Assembly (NCBI RefSeq): GCF_902706295.1 | Contig: NZ_CACSJJ010000009.1 | Span: 1-64,000, forward strand | DNA length: 64,000 nt | Direction: 5' to 3' | Origin: Arthrobacter sp. 18067 | Lineage (GTDB): Bacteria; Actinomycetota; Actinomycetes; Actinomycetales; Micrococcaceae | Shown: positions 26,000-35,981 of the stretch, in pieces | Layout of the letters: the number at the start of each line of letters is the position of its first letter | Position numbering within the stretch: the first letter of the stretch is position 1 | Notes under the pieces: model-generated | What the model saw: only the letters and a program-made list of their open reading frames with translations | Told to the model about the DNA's origin: nothing | Database searches by the model: none | Translations under genes and position numbers: made by a program

Positions 26000-27319
26000 T
26001 CAGGCGGTAGCGGCAGCCGCAGCCTTTGCAGCTGCCGGGAGGGCATCGACGATGCGGTTCATCGCGGCGTCGTCGTGGGCCGCTGACAGGAACCAGGCTT
26101 CGAAGACGGACGGCGGAAGGTAAACCCCGGAGTCCAGCATGGAGTGGAAGAACGGCGCGTAGCGGAACGTCTCCTGGCCCTGGGCATCGTCGTAATTGTG
26201 GACGCCGTGGGCCGAGGTGCCGAAAGCAACGGAGAACAGGTTTCCGGCCCTCTGGATGGAGTGGTCCACGCCCGCAGCGTCCAGGGCCGAAGACAGCGCC
26301 GCCGAGAGCTCCAGGGAACGGGCATCCACGAATGCGTAGACCTCAGGGGTGGCATTTGTCAGCGTTGCCACGCCGGCGGCCATGGCAACAGGATTCCCGG
26401 ACAGCGTGCCCGCCTGGTAGACAGGGCCTACAGGAGCGAGGTAATCCATCACGTCGGCACGGCCGCCAAGTGCCGCTGTCGGCATTCCGCCACCGATGAC
26501 CTTGCCGAAGGTAAGCAAGTCCGGCGCCCAGCCTTCCTGGCGGCCCGTCAGCCCCCAGTAGCCGGAGTAGCCGGTGCGGAATCCAGTGAGGACTTCGTCA
26601 AGGATGAGAAGGGCACCGTGTTCCTTGGTGATGCGGGACAGCCCTGCGTTGAAGCCCTCCCCCGGGGTGACAACGCCCATGTTCGCCGGAGCGGCTTCCG
26701 TAATGACGGCAGCGATGTTGTTGCCGTGGGCAGCGAAAGCAGCCTCGACGGCGTCGAGGTCGTTATACGGCAGAACCAAAGTCTCAGCTGCCGTAGCTGC
26801 CGTGACACCGGCCGAACCCGGCAATGCCAGTGTGGCGACGCCGGACCCAGCGGCGGCAAGCAGCCCATCAAGGTGGCCGTGGTAGCAGCCAGCGAACTTG
26901 ATGATCAGGTTACGGCCAGTGAAACCGCGAGCCAGACGTACCGCGGTCATGGTTGCTTCAGTACCGGTGGAGACCATGCGCAGCCTTTCGACGGCGGACA
27001 CGCGCTCCTTGACGATCGCCGCAAGATTGGCTTCATCCGGCGTAGAAGCACCGAAGGACAGCCCGCGGTCCACTGCTGCGTGGACGGCGTCGAGTACTGC
27101 CGGGTGCGCGTGGCCCAGCAGCGCCGGCCCCCAAGAGCACACGAGGTCCACATATTCCTTGCCGTCGGCGTCCGTGAGGTAGGCCCCCTTGGCCGAGACC
27201 ATGAACTTCGGGTTTCCGCCGACGGATCCGAAGGCGCGGACCGGGGAGTTGACGCCGCCGGGCATAAGGGACCGCGCGCGGTCGAAGAGCTGATCGGAGA
27301 CAGGGGTGTTTGAAGTCAT
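26000..27319 (-). CDS. hemL: Glutamate-1-semialdehyde 2,1-aminomutase
   Basis: A 439-residue PLP enzyme that converts glutamate-1-semialdehyde to 5-aminolevulinate, the second committed step of C5-pathway heme synthesis. The PLP lysine sits in [18 protein letters not shown], and class III aminotransferase features such as [11 protein letters not shown] are clear. The N-terminal [10 protein letters not shown] is diagnostic. The length matches the family. It is the last gene of the heme operon, 43 nt after the flavin-dependent oxidoreductase. HemA, which makes its substrate, is 9 kb away and divergent. A hairpin follows. Confidence 0.97.
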   Translation of the reverse strand: MTSNTPVSDQLFDRARSLMPGGVNSPVRAFGSVGGNPKFMVSAKGAYLTDADGKEYVDLVCSWGPALLGHAHPAVLDAVHAAVDRGLSFGASTPDEANLAAIVKERVSAVERLRMVSTGTEATMTAVRLARGFTGRNLIIKFAGCYHGHLDGLLAAAGSGVATLALPGSAGVTAATAAETLVLPYNDLDAVEAAFAAHGNNIAAVITEAAPANMGVVTPGEGFNAGLSRITKEHGALLILDEVLTGFRTGYSGYWGLTGRQEGWAPDLLTFGKVIGGGMPTAALGGRADVMDYLAPVGPVYQAGTLSGNPVAMAAGVATLTNATPEVYAFVDARSLELSAALSSALDAAGVDHSIQRAGNLFSVAFGTSAHGVHNYDDAQGQETFRYAPFFHSMLDSGVYLPPSVFEAWFLSAAHDDAAMNRIVDALPAAAKAAAAATA

Positions 27320-27362
27320 GGTTCCTATTCTTTCAGTGATTCATCCGCGGCAAGGCCGCAAG

Positions 27363-28442
27363 CTACGAGGCGTCAGCCAACAGCTCGGCGACGCGCGGGG
27401 CCACCTCGGTGCCGTAAAGCTCGATGCAGCGCATCATGGACTGGTGCGGCAGAGTTCCGTTGCTGTATTTAAGGTCGAAGCGGTCCACTCCAAGGTTGCG
27501 CTTCAGCAGGACGATCTTTTGCGCGACGGTCTCCGGAGAGCCCACATATAGCGCGCCCTCGGGGCCGCACATGGCATCGAACTCACCCCGGTTACCCGGA
27601 CCCCAACCCCGTTCGGCGCCGATCCTGTTGCGCTGCTCAAGCCAGTGCGGGAAGAGCTCCTCACGGGCGGCCTCATCCGTATCGGCAATGAATCCGGGTG
27701 AATGGGTTGCGATCTGGCGCATCGGGTGGCCGTACTTGCCCATGGCTTCGCGGTACAGGTTCACCAAGGGGGCAAAGCGCCGGGGCTCTCCCCCAATGAT
27801 GGCGAAGATGATCGGGTACCCGTATTCAGCACAGCGCAGAACGGACTCAGGCGTGCCGCCCACACCGATCCAGGCCGGCAGAAGATGGTGCTGCAACCGC
27901 GGGTAGACCTGGAGTCCACTGACGTTGGGCCGCGTCCGCCCTTCCCAGTGGACGGGTTTCTGCGCGCGCACCTTGTCGAACAGCTCAAGCTTTTCCTCGA
28001 AGAGGACCTCGTAGTCTGCCAGGTCCAGGCCAAACAGCGGGAAGGACTCCACGAACGATCCTCGCCCCAGCATCACCTCAGCCCTGCCGTTGGCGATGGC
28101 ATCCACGGTTGCGAATCTTTGGAAAACACGGATCGGATCATCGGAGCTGAGGACCGTGACGGCCGATCCCAGGCGAATCCGGGACGTCACAGCGGCTGCG
28201 GCACCAAGGAACACTTCGGGCGCCGACACTGCAAAATCACGGCGATGGTGCTCTCCCACGCCAAAAGCATGGATCCCGACGGCGTCAGCCAGCTTTGCTT
28301 CCTCCAGCAACTCGCGAAGCACGTGGGCATGTTCCTTGGGGTTTCCCTCGGCGTCCAGCCCCGCGTCGCCGAAGGTGTTCAGGCCGAGCAGGATCTGGTT
28401 GGCCGCTACGGGCGCAGTGGGATCGGAGGGAACGGAGGTCAT
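27363..28442 (-). CDS. LLM class (luciferase-like) flavin-dependent oxidoreductase
   Basis: A 359-residue luciferase-like TIM-barrel protein expected to use FMN or F420. Visible family segments are FGVGEHHRRDFAVSAPEVFL, RIRLGSAVTVLSSDDPIRVF and VMLGRGSFVESF. The substrate is unknown. Its ATG shares a base with the hemB stop (TGATG), and hemL follows after 43 nt, so it is co-transcribed and translationally coupled within the heme operon. It is not one of the known heme enzymes. The position could mean a role in heme metabolism, such as porphyrin or radical chemistry or iron release, or simple hitch-hiking. No cofactor-specific motif separates FMN from F420 by eye. Confidence 0.9.
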   Translation of the reverse strand: MTSVPSDPTAPVAANQILLGLNTFGDAGLDAEGNPKEHAHVLRELLEEAKLADAVGIHAFGVGEHHRRDFAVSAPEVFLGAAAAVTSRIRLGSAVTVLSSDDPIRVFQRFATVDAIANGRAEVMLGRGSFVESFPLFGLDLADYEVLFEEKLELFDKVRAQKPVHWEGRTRPNVSGLQVYPRLQHHLLPAWIGVGGTPESVLRCAEYGYPIIFAIIGGEPRRFAPLVNLYREAMGKYGHPMRQIATHSPGFIADTDEAAREELFPHWLEQRNRIGAERGWGPGNRGEFDAMCGPEGALYVGSPETVAQKIVLLKRNLGVDRFDLKYSNGTLPHQSMMRCIELYGTEVAPRVAELLADAS

Positions 28443-29422
28443 CAGGACTCCTTCAGCCAGCCTGCCAGTTCGGAGGCCCAGTAGGTCAGGACGGTATCGG
28501 CTCCGGCACGCTTGATCCCGAGCACGGATTCGGTAATGGCACCACGCCTGTCGATCCAGCCGTTGGCGGCAGCCGCTTCGATCATGGCGTACTCGCCGGA
28601 GATTTGGTAGGCCGAGACCGGGACGGGGCTCATGGCTGCGACATCGGCAAGGATATCGAGGTAGCTCATGGCGGGTTTCACCATCACCATGTCCGCACCC
28701 TCTTCGAGGTCCAACTCAACCTCCAGGATGGCTTCACGGCGGTTGGCTGCGTCCATTTGGTAGGTCCGGCGGTCACCCTTGAGCTGGGAATCAACGGCTT
28801 CCCGGAACGGGCCGTAGAAAGCCGACGCGTATTTGGCGGCATAAGCCAGGACCGCGGTGTTCTTGTTGCCGGATTCCTCCAGCGCCTGGCGGATCACGGC
28901 GATCTGGCCGTCCATCATTCCCGACGGCCCCAACACGTGGGCGCCTGCCTCAGCCTGTGCCACGGCCATCTGACCGTAGATCTCCAAGGTCGCGTCGTTG
29001 TCCACGTAGCCGTCAGCATCCAGCACACCGCAGTGCCCGTGGTCGGTGAATTCGTCCAGGCAAACGTCACCCATGATCACCAGGTCATCGCCGACTTCCG
29101 CTTTGACATCGCGGATGGCTTTGTTCAGAACACCTTCAGGGTCGAGGGACGCAGTGCCCTGCGCGTCGCGTACCGCGGGCACGCCGAACAGCATGATGCC
29201 GCCCACGCCCAGCTCCACGGCTTCGGCTGCCGCCCGCTTCAAGGAATCGGTGGTGTGCTGGACGACTCCAGGCATGGAGCTGATGGGGCTGGGCTCAGTG
29301 AGTCCTTCCCGGATGAAAGCCGGCAGGATCAGGTCTGCGGGAGCCAGTCGGTTCTCGGCAGTGAGCCTGCGCATGGCGGGAGTTGTGCGCAAGCGGCGGG
29401 GACGATGGTTTGGAAAGCTCAT
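28442..29422 (-). CDS. hemB: Porphobilinogen synthase (delta-aminolevulinate dehydratase)
   Basis: A 326-residue enzyme that condenses two 5-aminolevulinates to porphobilinogen. The Schiff-base lysines are in [15 protein letters not shown] and [11 protein letters not shown]. The metal site reads [14 protein letters not shown]: the first and last cysteines are kept and the middle one is Asp, as in many actinobacterial enzymes, so the zinc requirement may differ from the three-Cys type. The start ATG overlaps the hemD stop by 4 nt, and the stop overlaps the next gene by one base. Confidence 0.97.
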   Translation of the reverse strand: MSFPNHRPRRLRTTPAMRRLTAENRLAPADLILPAFIREGLTEPSPISSMPGVVQHTTDSLKRAAAEAVELGVGGIMLFGVPAVRDAQGTASLDPEGVLNKAIRDVKAEVGDDLVIMGDVCLDEFTDHGHCGVLDADGYVDNDATLEIYGQMAVAQAEAGAHVLGPSGMMDGQIAVIRQALEESGNKNTAVLAYAAKYASAFYGPFREAVDSQLKGDRRTYQMDAANRREAILEVELDLEEGADMVMVKPAMSYLDILADVAAMSPVPVSAYQISGEYAMIEAAAANGWIDRRGAITESVLGIKRAGADTVLTYWASELAGWLKES

Positions 29423-30297
29423 TGCGGTTTCCCTTCGTTGGCGAAAACAGATTCCAAGGCGGCCACGATGCCGTCCGGGGTTGGTTCTTTGGCTGTGGCA
29501 GCGACGGTGAGACCGAGGCGGGCGGCCTCTGCCGCCGTCGGGCGCCCTATCGCGATCAGACGGCAGGCGCCCAAGGACGGGAACACCTTTGCGATGCGCC
29601 GTGCGGCGCTGGGTGAGGCAGCAACCATGGCATCGACTGTCCCGGCCCCGAGCGCTGTCAGTGCGTCTGCCGGGGTGAGGATCGGCGCCAGTTCAGTTTC
29701 GGAAGTCACGACGGCGGCGGGCAGTTCCGCTTCCAGCGTCCGTCCCGTCCGGGCTGGGTAGTCGACAGTCCGGTACGCAACCACCGTGGCCACTTCTGCA
29801 CCCTTCGCCGCCAAACCTTCCCGCAGGCCCGGTGCCGCGATATCAGCCTGGGGCAGCAGCACTCGTACCAGGCCCGCTTCCCACACAGCAAGCAATCCTT
29901 CTGCAGACTGGATTTCCGCAGGGGCCAGGGCAACGGTGAGGCCAACGGATTCGAGGACGTCCCTGGATGATGGGCCGATGGTCGCCACCTTGGTTCCGGC
30001 AGGGACGAGGTCCGCAAGGGACTTCCCAAGCCTTGCAGCTTTCGCCAAAAGAACCCGCACTGTGGTGACGCTGCTGATCACCAGCCAATCGAATTCTCCG
30101 GTGGCCAGCCGGTCAAAGGCGTCATCGAGGGAGGTCTGGTCCTCAGCCCGCTCAAAATCGATCAGCGGCAGCACCAACGGCGTGGCGCCCAAGCTGCCAA
30201 GGAGTGATGCCAGCGGCCTGGCACGGTCGGCGCTCCTGGTGATCAGGATGCGCCGACCGTTCAGCCCCAACGAATCATGCAGTTCAGGACGCGGCAA
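29419..30297 (-). CDS. hemD: Uroporphyrinogen-III synthase
   Basis: A 292-residue HemD that cyclises hydroxymethylbilane to uroporphyrinogen III. The family is poorly conserved in sequence; support comes from [22 protein letters not shown] at the start, [10 protein letters not shown] in the middle, the C-terminal [18 protein letters not shown], and its place between hemC and hemB. The start is the TTG at 30297, which overlaps the end of hemC by 14 nt. A later TTG (codon 10) is possible but would remove conserved residues. It is not fused to a methyltransferase. Confidence 0.92.
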   Translation of the reverse strand: MPRPELHDSLGLNGRRILITRSADRARPLASLLGSLGATPLVLPLIDFERAEDQTSLDDAFDRLATGEFDWLVISSVTTVRVLLAKAARLGKSLADLVPAGTKVATIGPSSRDVLESVGLTVALAPAEIQSAEGLLAVWEAGLVRVLLPQADIAAPGLREGLAAKGAEVATVVAYRTVDYPARTGRTLEAELPAAVVTSETELAPILTPADALTALGAGTVDAMVAASPSAARRIAKVFPSLGACRLIAIGRPTAAEAARLGLTVAATAKEPTPDGIVAALESVFANEGKPQ

Positions 30298-31282
30298 GGT
30301 CCGCGATCTCCGCGGCGCCGGCAGCGAGCAATAGCTCTGCCACTTCGATGCCGAGCAACGTGGCGCCGACGTCGGTCAGCCCATCCGTGGCCTTTTTCTC
30401 GCGGACAGTCTTGGTGCCATCCACGGCGCAGACAACAGCTTCCAAATGCAGCATGCTGCCCTTGCGGAAGGCATAGGCGCCGACGGGTGCGGCGCAACCG
30501 GCTTCGAGCCTGGCAAGGACGGCACGTTCGGCCGTTACGGCCAGCCGGGTGTCGTCGTCGTTCAATGCTTCCAGTGCTTGGGCCAGCACGCCGTTGGAAC
30601 CTTCAGTGGTTCCTGCCTGACGCGGAGCATCCTCAGTGCGGCACTCGATGGCCAGCGCCCCTTGTCCTGGTGCGGGAAGCATGACGTCCGTGGCGAAGAA
30701 CTCGCTGACAGTATCCAGCCGGTCGATTCGTTCCAAGCCAGCGGCAGCCAGCACCACAGCATCCAGATCGCAGGACTTGCCGGGAACAACCTCATCAGTG
30801 GCATTTCCGGGGAGCCCCGGGACGCGTCCAAGGCGGGTGTCCACGTTTCCGCGGATGTCCAGCACTTCGATGTCAGGACGCGCTGCCCTGAGCTGGGCAG
30901 CACGTCGTGGGGAGCCTGTGCCCACTCTTGCCCCACCTGGAAGGTCTGCAAGGGTCAACCCATCGCGGGCACACAGTACGTCCCTGACATCAACGCGCTG
31001 GGGCGTCGCAGCAATGCTGAGGCCCAAAGCGGCCCCGGTGGGCAGATCCTTCAGGGAGTGCACGGCGACATCGCAGCTGTCAGCCAGCAGCGCGTCGCGC
31101 AAGGCTGCGACGAACACGCCGGTGCCGCCCATTTGGGAAAGGGAGCCGGTCTTGACGTCGCCTTCGGTCTTGATGTGCACGAGCTCCACCGGGAAGCCGC
31201 CAACCGCAGCCAACTTGTCTGCCGTCTGCTGCGTCTGCGTCAAAGCCAGCTTGCTGGCCCGGGTGCCGATGCGAACGGTCAC
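30284..31282 (-). CDS. hemC: Hydroxymethylbilane synthase (porphobilinogen deaminase)
   Basis: A 332-residue enzyme that polymerises four porphobilinogens. The N-terminal RIGTRASKLALTQTQQ and substrate loop segments such as VHSLKDLPTG are diagnostic. The cysteine holding the dipyrromethane cofactor is in LEAGCAAPVGAYA. The start is GTG at 31282, overlapping the hemH stop by 4 nt (GTGA); upstream in-frame ATGs would lie deep inside hemH. It overlaps hemD at its 3' end. Confidence 0.97.
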   Translation of the reverse strand: MTVRIGTRASKLALTQTQQTADKLAAVGGFPVELVHIKTEGDVKTGSLSQMGGTGVFVAALRDALLADSCDVAVHSLKDLPTGAALGLSIAATPQRVDVRDVLCARDGLTLADLPGGARVGTGSPRRAAQLRAARPDIEVLDIRGNVDTRLGRVPGLPGNATDEVVPGKSCDLDAVVLAAAGLERIDRLDTVSEFFATDVMLPAPGQGALAIECRTEDAPRQAGTTEGSNGVLAQALEALNDDDTRLAVTAERAVLARLEAGCAAPVGAYAFRKGSMLHLEAVVCAVDGTKTVREKKATDGLTDVGATLLGIEVAELLLAAGAAEIADLAAS

Positions 31283-32502
31283 TTTGCTGCCTCCGAAGCC
31301 GGGTAGGCATCGTGGCCGATACCAATGGTGGTGCCAACCTCTGCAATGACGGGCTTGGCGCCTCGGAAGTTCTCGCAGCAGTTGGGCCGGCACACGTCGT
31401 ACCAAGGTCCAAGGTCCGTGACGTGCGGACGGTCGGCGATGTTGTTCTCCACCGTCCGTTCGCAGATCAGGTCCACCAGGCCGGACACGAAGGCCGCATG
31501 CGTCCCCGGGGTGGGAACACGCGTGGCTTCGATGCCCAGGTTCTTGCAAGTTTCCAGTGCCTCGGTGTCGAGGTCCCAGGCAACTTCCATGTGGTCACTG
31601 ACGAAACCAAGCGGCACAATGACCACACCGCGGACGCCTTCAGGGGCAATTTCCTCAAGGTGGTCGTTGATGTCCGGTTCCAGCCACGGGATGTGCGGCG
31701 CACCGGAACGGGACTGGTACACAAGATCCCAGGCGACGTTCGGCGCCACAACATCCATGATGGCCTTGGCATTGGCCAGGTGCTGGGCCGCATAGGCGGA
31801 GCCTTCTGCGAACTCGCGCGGCTCGTCGTCGGACCTTCCGGCCGCCTCGGCATCCCTGGTGGGAATGGAGTGGGTAGCGAACAGCACGCGGATCCTGGAA
31901 TCCGGGTCGGTTTCGCCGGCGGCGGCAAGCTTGCCACGGATCTCTTCAAGACCCGCTGCCGTGCCTTCAAGGAACGGCTGGACCACGCCGGGGTGGTCGA
32001 AGTACTGGCGGATCTTGTCCACCTCAAGCTTGCCGTCCAGACCGGTTTCCGTCAGGGCAATGCCGATGTCTTCGCGGTACTGGCGGCAGCTGGAGTAACA
32101 GGAGTAGATGCTGGTGGTGAGCATCAGGATCCGGCGGTGTCCGGCGTCGTACGCGTCCTGCAGGACCGGCGCGATGTAGGGATCCCAGTTGCGGTTGCCC
32201 CAGAGAACCGGCAGTTCAATGTCCCGCTTGGCCAGTTCAGCCTCGATGGCGGCCTTCAGCTCACGGTTCTGCTGGTTGATGGGGCTGATCCCGCCAAAAG
32301 CGCGGTAGTGGTGCGAGACCTCTTCGAGGCGCTCGTCCGGGATACCCCGGCCACGGGTGACGTTGCGCAGGAAGGGGATGACGTCATCCTGGCCTTCGGG
32401 ACCACCGAAGGACGCGAGCAGCACGGCATCGTAGCGCTTGGCTTCCTGGCGGCCACGCTCAGTGATGGCGTTGGGTGCGGTGGACACTACGGGACTGGTC
32501 AT
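31279..32502 (-). CDS. hemH: Ferrochelatase (coproporphyrin III ferrochelatase type)
   Basis: A 407-residue chelatase that inserts iron into the porphyrin. It shows AVLLASFGGPEGQDDV at the start, YRAFGGISPINQQN, and the catalytic-region FATHSIPTRDA. A C-terminal cluster VCRPNCCENF, together with cysteines near SIYSCYSSCRQ, matches the 2Fe-2S-binding cysteines of actinobacterial ferrochelatases. With HemQ next to it, the substrate is more likely coproporphyrin III (CpfC) than protoporphyrin IX. I chose the ATG at 32502, giving a 4-nt ATGA overlap with hemQ; the longer reading lies inside hemQ. Confidence 0.96.
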   Translation of the reverse strand: MTSPVVSTAPNAITERGRQEAKRYDAVLLASFGGPEGQDDVIPFLRNVTRGRGIPDERLEEVSHHYRAFGGISPINQQNRELKAAIEAELAKRDIELPVLWGNRNWDPYIAPVLQDAYDAGHRRILMLTTSIYSCYSSCRQYREDIGIALTETGLDGKLEVDKIRQYFDHPGVVQPFLEGTAAGLEEIRGKLAAAGETDPDSRIRVLFATHSIPTRDAEAAGRSDDEPREFAEGSAYAAQHLANAKAIMDVVAPNVAWDLVYQSRSGAPHIPWLEPDINDHLEEIAPEGVRGVVIVPLGFVSDHMEVAWDLDTEALETCKNLGIEATRVPTPGTHAAFVSGLVDLICERTVENNIADRPHVTDLGPWYDVCRPNCCENFRGAKPVIAEVGTTIGIGHDAYPASEAAK

Positions 32503-33200
32503 GCCAGAACCTCGGCAATCTCGGCCGCCGTGACGCGGCGGCCCGTGTAGAAGGGGATTTCCTCGCGCACGTGGTGGCGTGCCTCGGTGGACCGCAAGTG
32601 ACGCATCAGGTCCACCAGGTCCACCAGCTCCGGTGCTTCGAGGCCGAGGATCCATTCCCAGTCGCCCAGGGCAAAAGAGGAGACGGTGTTGGAGATGACC
32701 TGCGGGAATTCGCGGCCCAGCATGCCGTGGTCGCGGAGCATCTTGCCGCGTTCTTCCGTCGGAAGCAGGTACCACTCGTAGGAGCGCACGAACGGGTAGA
32801 CACAAAGCCAGGTGCTGGGCTCAACCCCGCGGGCGTAGGCGGGCACGTGGCTCTTGGAGAACTCGGCTTCGCGGTGCACGCCCATGGCGGACCAGACGAT
32901 GTCGGTTCCTGCAAAGAGCTTGCTGCGGCGGATGGAGCGGACTGCGGACTGCAGGTCTTCCGGCTTGGGTCCGTGGAGCCACACCATGATGTCAGCGTCC
33001 GAGCGCATCGCCGAGACGTCGTAGCTACCACGCAGGATCACGCCGCCTTCGGCGAGCTTCTCCGCAAGGGCTTCGAATTCCTGGGCAGCATCGCCGCTGC
33101 GCAGGACGTCGGCCGAGCGCTTGAAGACCGTCCACAGCGTGTAGAACTGTTCTTCGGTTTCAGCAGTTTTAGTGACAGATTCGGCAGAAGTGTGGCTCAT
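32499..33200 (-). CDS. hemQ: Coproheme decarboxylase (chlorite dismutase-like) HemQ
   Basis: A 233-residue chlorite dismutase-fold protein that converts Fe-coproporphyrin III to heme b, the last step of the coproporphyrin-dependent pathway. It begins with FYTLWTVFKRS and contains SYDVSAMRSDADIMVWLHG and YEWYLLPTEERGKMLRDHG, which carry the tyrosine and distal residues of the active site. It lacks the arginine pattern of true chlorite dismutases as far as can be judged by eye. The stop overlaps hemH by 4 nt. Upstream is a 72-nt gap with operator-like sequences, so it may have an internal promoter. Confidence 0.95.
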   Translation of the reverse strand: MSHTSAESVTKTAETEEQFYTLWTVFKRSADVLRSGDAAQEFEALAEKLAEGGVILRGSYDVSAMRSDADIMVWLHGPKPEDLQSAVRSIRRSKLFAGTDIVWSAMGVHREAEFSKSHVPAYARGVEPSTWLCVYPFVRSYEWYLLPTEERGKMLRDHGMLGREFPQVISNTVSSFALGDWEWILGLEAPELVDLVDLMRHLRSTEARHHVREEIPFYTGRRVTAAEIAEVLA

Positions 33201-33245
33201 GGTTCAAGTTTGCCCCGTGCCAGCCCCTAAGTCGAAACGGATCAG

Positions 33246-33262
33246 TTCTACAACGCGTAGAA
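33246..33262. promoter_or_regulatory. 17-bp palindrome upstream of hemQ
   Basis: TTCTACAACGCGTAGAA: 6-bp arms around AACGC. It lies 46 nt before the hemQ start in the only sizeable gap inside the left-facing heme genes before the flavin oxidoreductase. Possible repressor operator; the protein is unknown. Confidence 0.4.
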
Positions 33263-33277
33263 GTGACACAAATCACA
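33262..33277. promoter_or_regulatory. CRP/GlxR-like site at the cgoX-hemQ junction
   Basis: On the minus strand TGTGATTTGTGTCACT fits TGTGA-N6-TCAC(A), the site recognised by CRP/FNR-family regulators, including actinobacterial GlxR/Crp. It overlaps the cgoX stop codon and abuts the palindrome at 33246-33262. Confidence 0.4.
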
Positions 33278-34742
33278 GATGGGAGGGCTTTTGGGCCAAA
33301 CCCGTTGCCAGCTGCACCCGGGTATCTGCCACCACGGCCGCCAACCCATTTCCGGCCAGCCAGCCGCCCACGACAGTCAAGCCATCCACCTCGGCACATG
33401 CCTTGCGCACCTGCGCTACGCGCTGTTTATGACCGACGGCGGCAAAGGGCAGCGCGCCGGACCAGCGCACCACATCCCAATCAACAATGTCCGCACGCGA
33501 TACCGGAACCGTCAACAATGCTGAAGCGTCTTCCAGAGCCGCGTCCAAGAGGGACCCGTCGTCCATGACCGATTCGACTCCCCCACCGGCCTCTTCGCGC
33601 CGTCCATAGGAAAGGCGCAGGACGTGGGTCCCCGGACCGGCTTCCGCAGCCAACCAATCCCACTTGGCAGTCGCGTGCGTCAGCGCCTTGGCTTTGATTC
33701 CGGGGGTCTGCGGCGCCACCAGGATGCCTGTACCCCTGGGCCTTCCATCCAATTCCGGCAGGTCCACCACCATCGTCACCAGGCTCACCAGCGGCCCCGG
33801 TGCGGGACGTAAGCCGGACAGCTCCGGCACGGACGGCTGCAGCAGCCCGACGGCGGCAGGACCGTCGAGCGCGACAACCAACCGGCCGGCGTCGTACGTG
33901 GAATCGCCCGCGGTGACCCGCCAGCCATCGTGTGTCTTCACAACCGCATCGGTGTGTTTGCCGGTCAGCAGTTCGACGCCATGCTTCTGCAGGTCGGCGA
34001 CCAACGCAGCCACCAGCGTGTTCATGCCACCTTTCAAGCCGGCGACGGCGGACCCTGCCTTTGCTGGACTGGAAGCGGAGCCGGTGGCGGGCTTGCGCTG
34101 AGCCGCGACAGCGGCAGCAAGCGAACCATGCTTACGGAGTCCTGCCCGGAGCCCGGGCGCGACCATGTCGACATCCAGGAGGCCTGGATCGGCGGAGTGA
34201 ACGCCACCCACTACCGGGGCCACCAAGCGCTCCAGCACCTTTTTGCCCATGCGGGCACGAACCAACGAGGAGACGCTTGTGACCTCGGCAGAGGCTCCAA
34301 CCGATGCCGGCAGCCAGCGGTCCATGGAGGCCCTGATGGCGCCGATCAGCCCCAGGGATCGGCGGACTTCCGGATCCCAGGGATTAGCTGGAATTCCCAG
34401 GACGCCCGTCTTCGGGAGTTCCTGCGGGCCATCCGGCAATTGCACCCACGCACCTCCGGGGTGCGGGGAAACGATAAGGTCCGCCAGGCCGAGTTCACGC
34501 GCCAAGTCGGCTACAGCCGGAGACCGGGTGGCGAAGGACTCGGCACCGCTGTCAAGGTGCAACCCCGCCACGACGTGGCTACCAACGCAACCTCCCCACT
34601 CCTGGCGCGCCTCCAAAACGGTGACGGAAATGCCCGCCAAGGTGAGTTCCCGCGCAGCGAGAAGGCCCGAGATACCTCCACCCACCACGACAGCCGTTTC
34701 CTTGGGTGGGTGCGTCTTTGGAGTTGAGTGTCCCCCGCGCAT
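33273..34742 (-). CDS. hemY: Coproporphyrinogen III / protoporphyrinogen oxidase (HemY type, CgoX)
   Basis: A 489-residue FAD-dependent oxidase that removes six electrons from the porphyrinogen. The N-terminal dinucleotide fold is VVVGGGISGLLAARELTLAG with the acidic end VTVLEA. The segment FATRSPAVADLARELGL and the C-terminal GWLAGNGLAAVVADTR are typical. Because HemQ is present, the working substrate is probably coproporphyrinogen III (CgoX). The gene starts 5 nt past the hemE stop, so it is the second gene of the operon. Confidence 0.95.
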   Translation of the reverse strand: MRGGHSTPKTHPPKETAVVVGGGISGLLAARELTLAGISVTVLEARQEWGGCVGSHVVAGLHLDSGAESFATRSPAVADLARELGLADLIVSPHPGGAWVQLPDGPQELPKTGVLGIPANPWDPEVRRSLGLIGAIRASMDRWLPASVGASAEVTSVSSLVRARMGKKVLERLVAPVVGGVHSADPGLLDVDMVAPGLRAGLRKHGSLAAAVAAQRKPATGSASSPAKAGSAVAGLKGGMNTLVAALVADLQKHGVELLTGKHTDAVVKTHDGWRVTAGDSTYDAGRLVVALDGPAAVGLLQPSVPELSGLRPAPGPLVSLVTMVVDLPELDGRPRGTGILVAPQTPGIKAKALTHATAKWDWLAAEAGPGTHVLRLSYGRREEAGGGVESVMDDGSLLDAALEDASALLTVPVSRADIVDWDVVRWSGALPFAAVGHKQRVAQVRKACAEVDGLTVVGGWLAGNGLAAVVADTRVQLATGLAQKPSHL

Positions 34743-34747
34743 CGGCC

Positions 34748-35863
34748 CTACTCTGCGGGAATCGAGTGGATCAATTCCACGACGCGGGTCAGGACCGTCG
34801 GGTCCGTCTCCGGAGGAACGCCGTGGCCGAGGTTCAGGACATGGCCCGGGGCGCGCGCGCCTGCGGCGATGACCTCGCGGACATGTGCTTCAAGCACCTC
34901 CCACGGCGCCGAAAGCAGCGCGGGATCGATGTTGCCCTGCAGCGGCACAGTCCCACCAAGACGACGGTTGGCCTCGTCCAGGGGCAGGCGGTAGTCGACG
35001 CCCACCACGTCCACCCCGACATCACGCATGGCGACGAGGAGTTCGGACGTGCCCGTGCCGAAGTGCACCAGCGGAGCGCCAAGGCCCCGGACATGGTCCA
35101 GTGCGCGTTCCGAAGCCGGTGCCACGTACTTGGTGTAGTCGGCCAGGCCCAGCGAGCCCGCCCATGAGTCGAAGAGCTGCGCGGCCGAGGCGCCAGCCTC
35201 AAGCTGCGCCTGGAGGAACATGCCGGACGTATCGGCTGCCCAGTTGGCCAACGCTGTCCAGGTTTCAGGATCGGCGTGCATCATGGTGCGCGGGCCGAGG
35301 TGGTCACGGGATGGCTTTCCCTCAACCATGTAGGCCGCAAGAGTGAACGGTGCACCGGCGAAACCGATCAGCGGCGTTTTGCCGAGTTCGGCTACGGTCA
35401 GGCGGACAGCTTCACGGATCGGCTCCAGTGCTTCCCACGTCAGCGTGGGAAGCGCCGCCACGTCCTCGGCTGTGCGTACGGGCTTGTCCAGGACGGGTCC
35501 CACACCGGGGACGATGTCCACGCCCACACCAGCAAGCTTCAAGGGGATGACGATATCGGAGAAGAAGATTGCGGCATCCACGTCGTGGCGGCGGACCGGC
35601 TGAAGCGTGATCTCAGCGGCCAGCTCGGGCCTCAGGCAGGAGTCCAGCATCGCAACGCCCTCGCGCACTTTCAGGTACTCGGGCAGGGAACGGCCGGCCT
35701 GGCGCATGAACCAAACAGGCCTGCGGGACGGTGTGCCACCGCGGTAGGCCGTGATCAGCGGTGAGTCCGAGGTACGGCCGTCCTTCAGCGGGTGGTTGGC
35801 GCCGAGGGTTCCCGCCGGGGCGGTGGAGGCCGTACTGTTGGATGCTGCCGCGCTAGAAGTCAT
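34748..35863 (-). CDS. hemE: Uroporphyrinogen decarboxylase
   Basis: A 371-residue enzyme that decarboxylates uroporphyrinogen III to coproporphyrinogen III. The signature [20 protein letters not shown] and the later [16 protein letters not shown], both conserved in HemE, are visible. About 30 residues of Ala/Ser/Thr precede the domain. I chose the ATG at 35863, preceded by GAAGG at very close spacing; an in-frame ATG at 35950 would reach into the shared hemA promoter region. It is the first gene of the left-facing heme operon and is divergent from hemA. Confidence 0.96.
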   Translation of the reverse strand: MTSSAAASNSTASTAPAGTLGANHPLKDGRTSDSPLITAYRGGTPSRRPVWFMRQAGRSLPEYLKVREGVAMLDSCLRPELAAEITLQPVRRHDVDAAIFFSDIVIPLKLAGVGVDIVPGVGPVLDKPVRTAEDVAALPTLTWEALEPIREAVRLTVAELGKTPLIGFAGAPFTLAAYMVEGKPSRDHLGPRTMMHADPETWTALANWAADTSGMFLQAQLEAGASAAQLFDSWAGSLGLADYTKYVAPASERALDHVRGLGAPLVHFGTGTSELLVAMRDVGVDVVGVDYRLPLDEANRRLGGTVPLQGNIDPALLSAPWEVLEAHVREVIAAGARAPGHVLNLGHGVPPETDPTVLTRVVELIHSIPAE

Positions 35864-35981
35864 GCCTTCGATTGTGCCGAAGATCCGGGGCAAAAGATAA
35901 CGACAAGCTGTCACGTCGCGCCCCGCCCGGGCCGTTGTGGCCGGGATCACTCGCCTGCGTGTGGATCACCACGGCGCCACA

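Noticed and set aside
28295..29761. A 488-residue + strand frame opposite hemB and hemD
   Set aside because: Antisense to two well-identified genes, with no domain.
31312..32550. A 412-residue + strand frame opposite hemH
   Set aside because: Antisense shadow of ferrochelatase.
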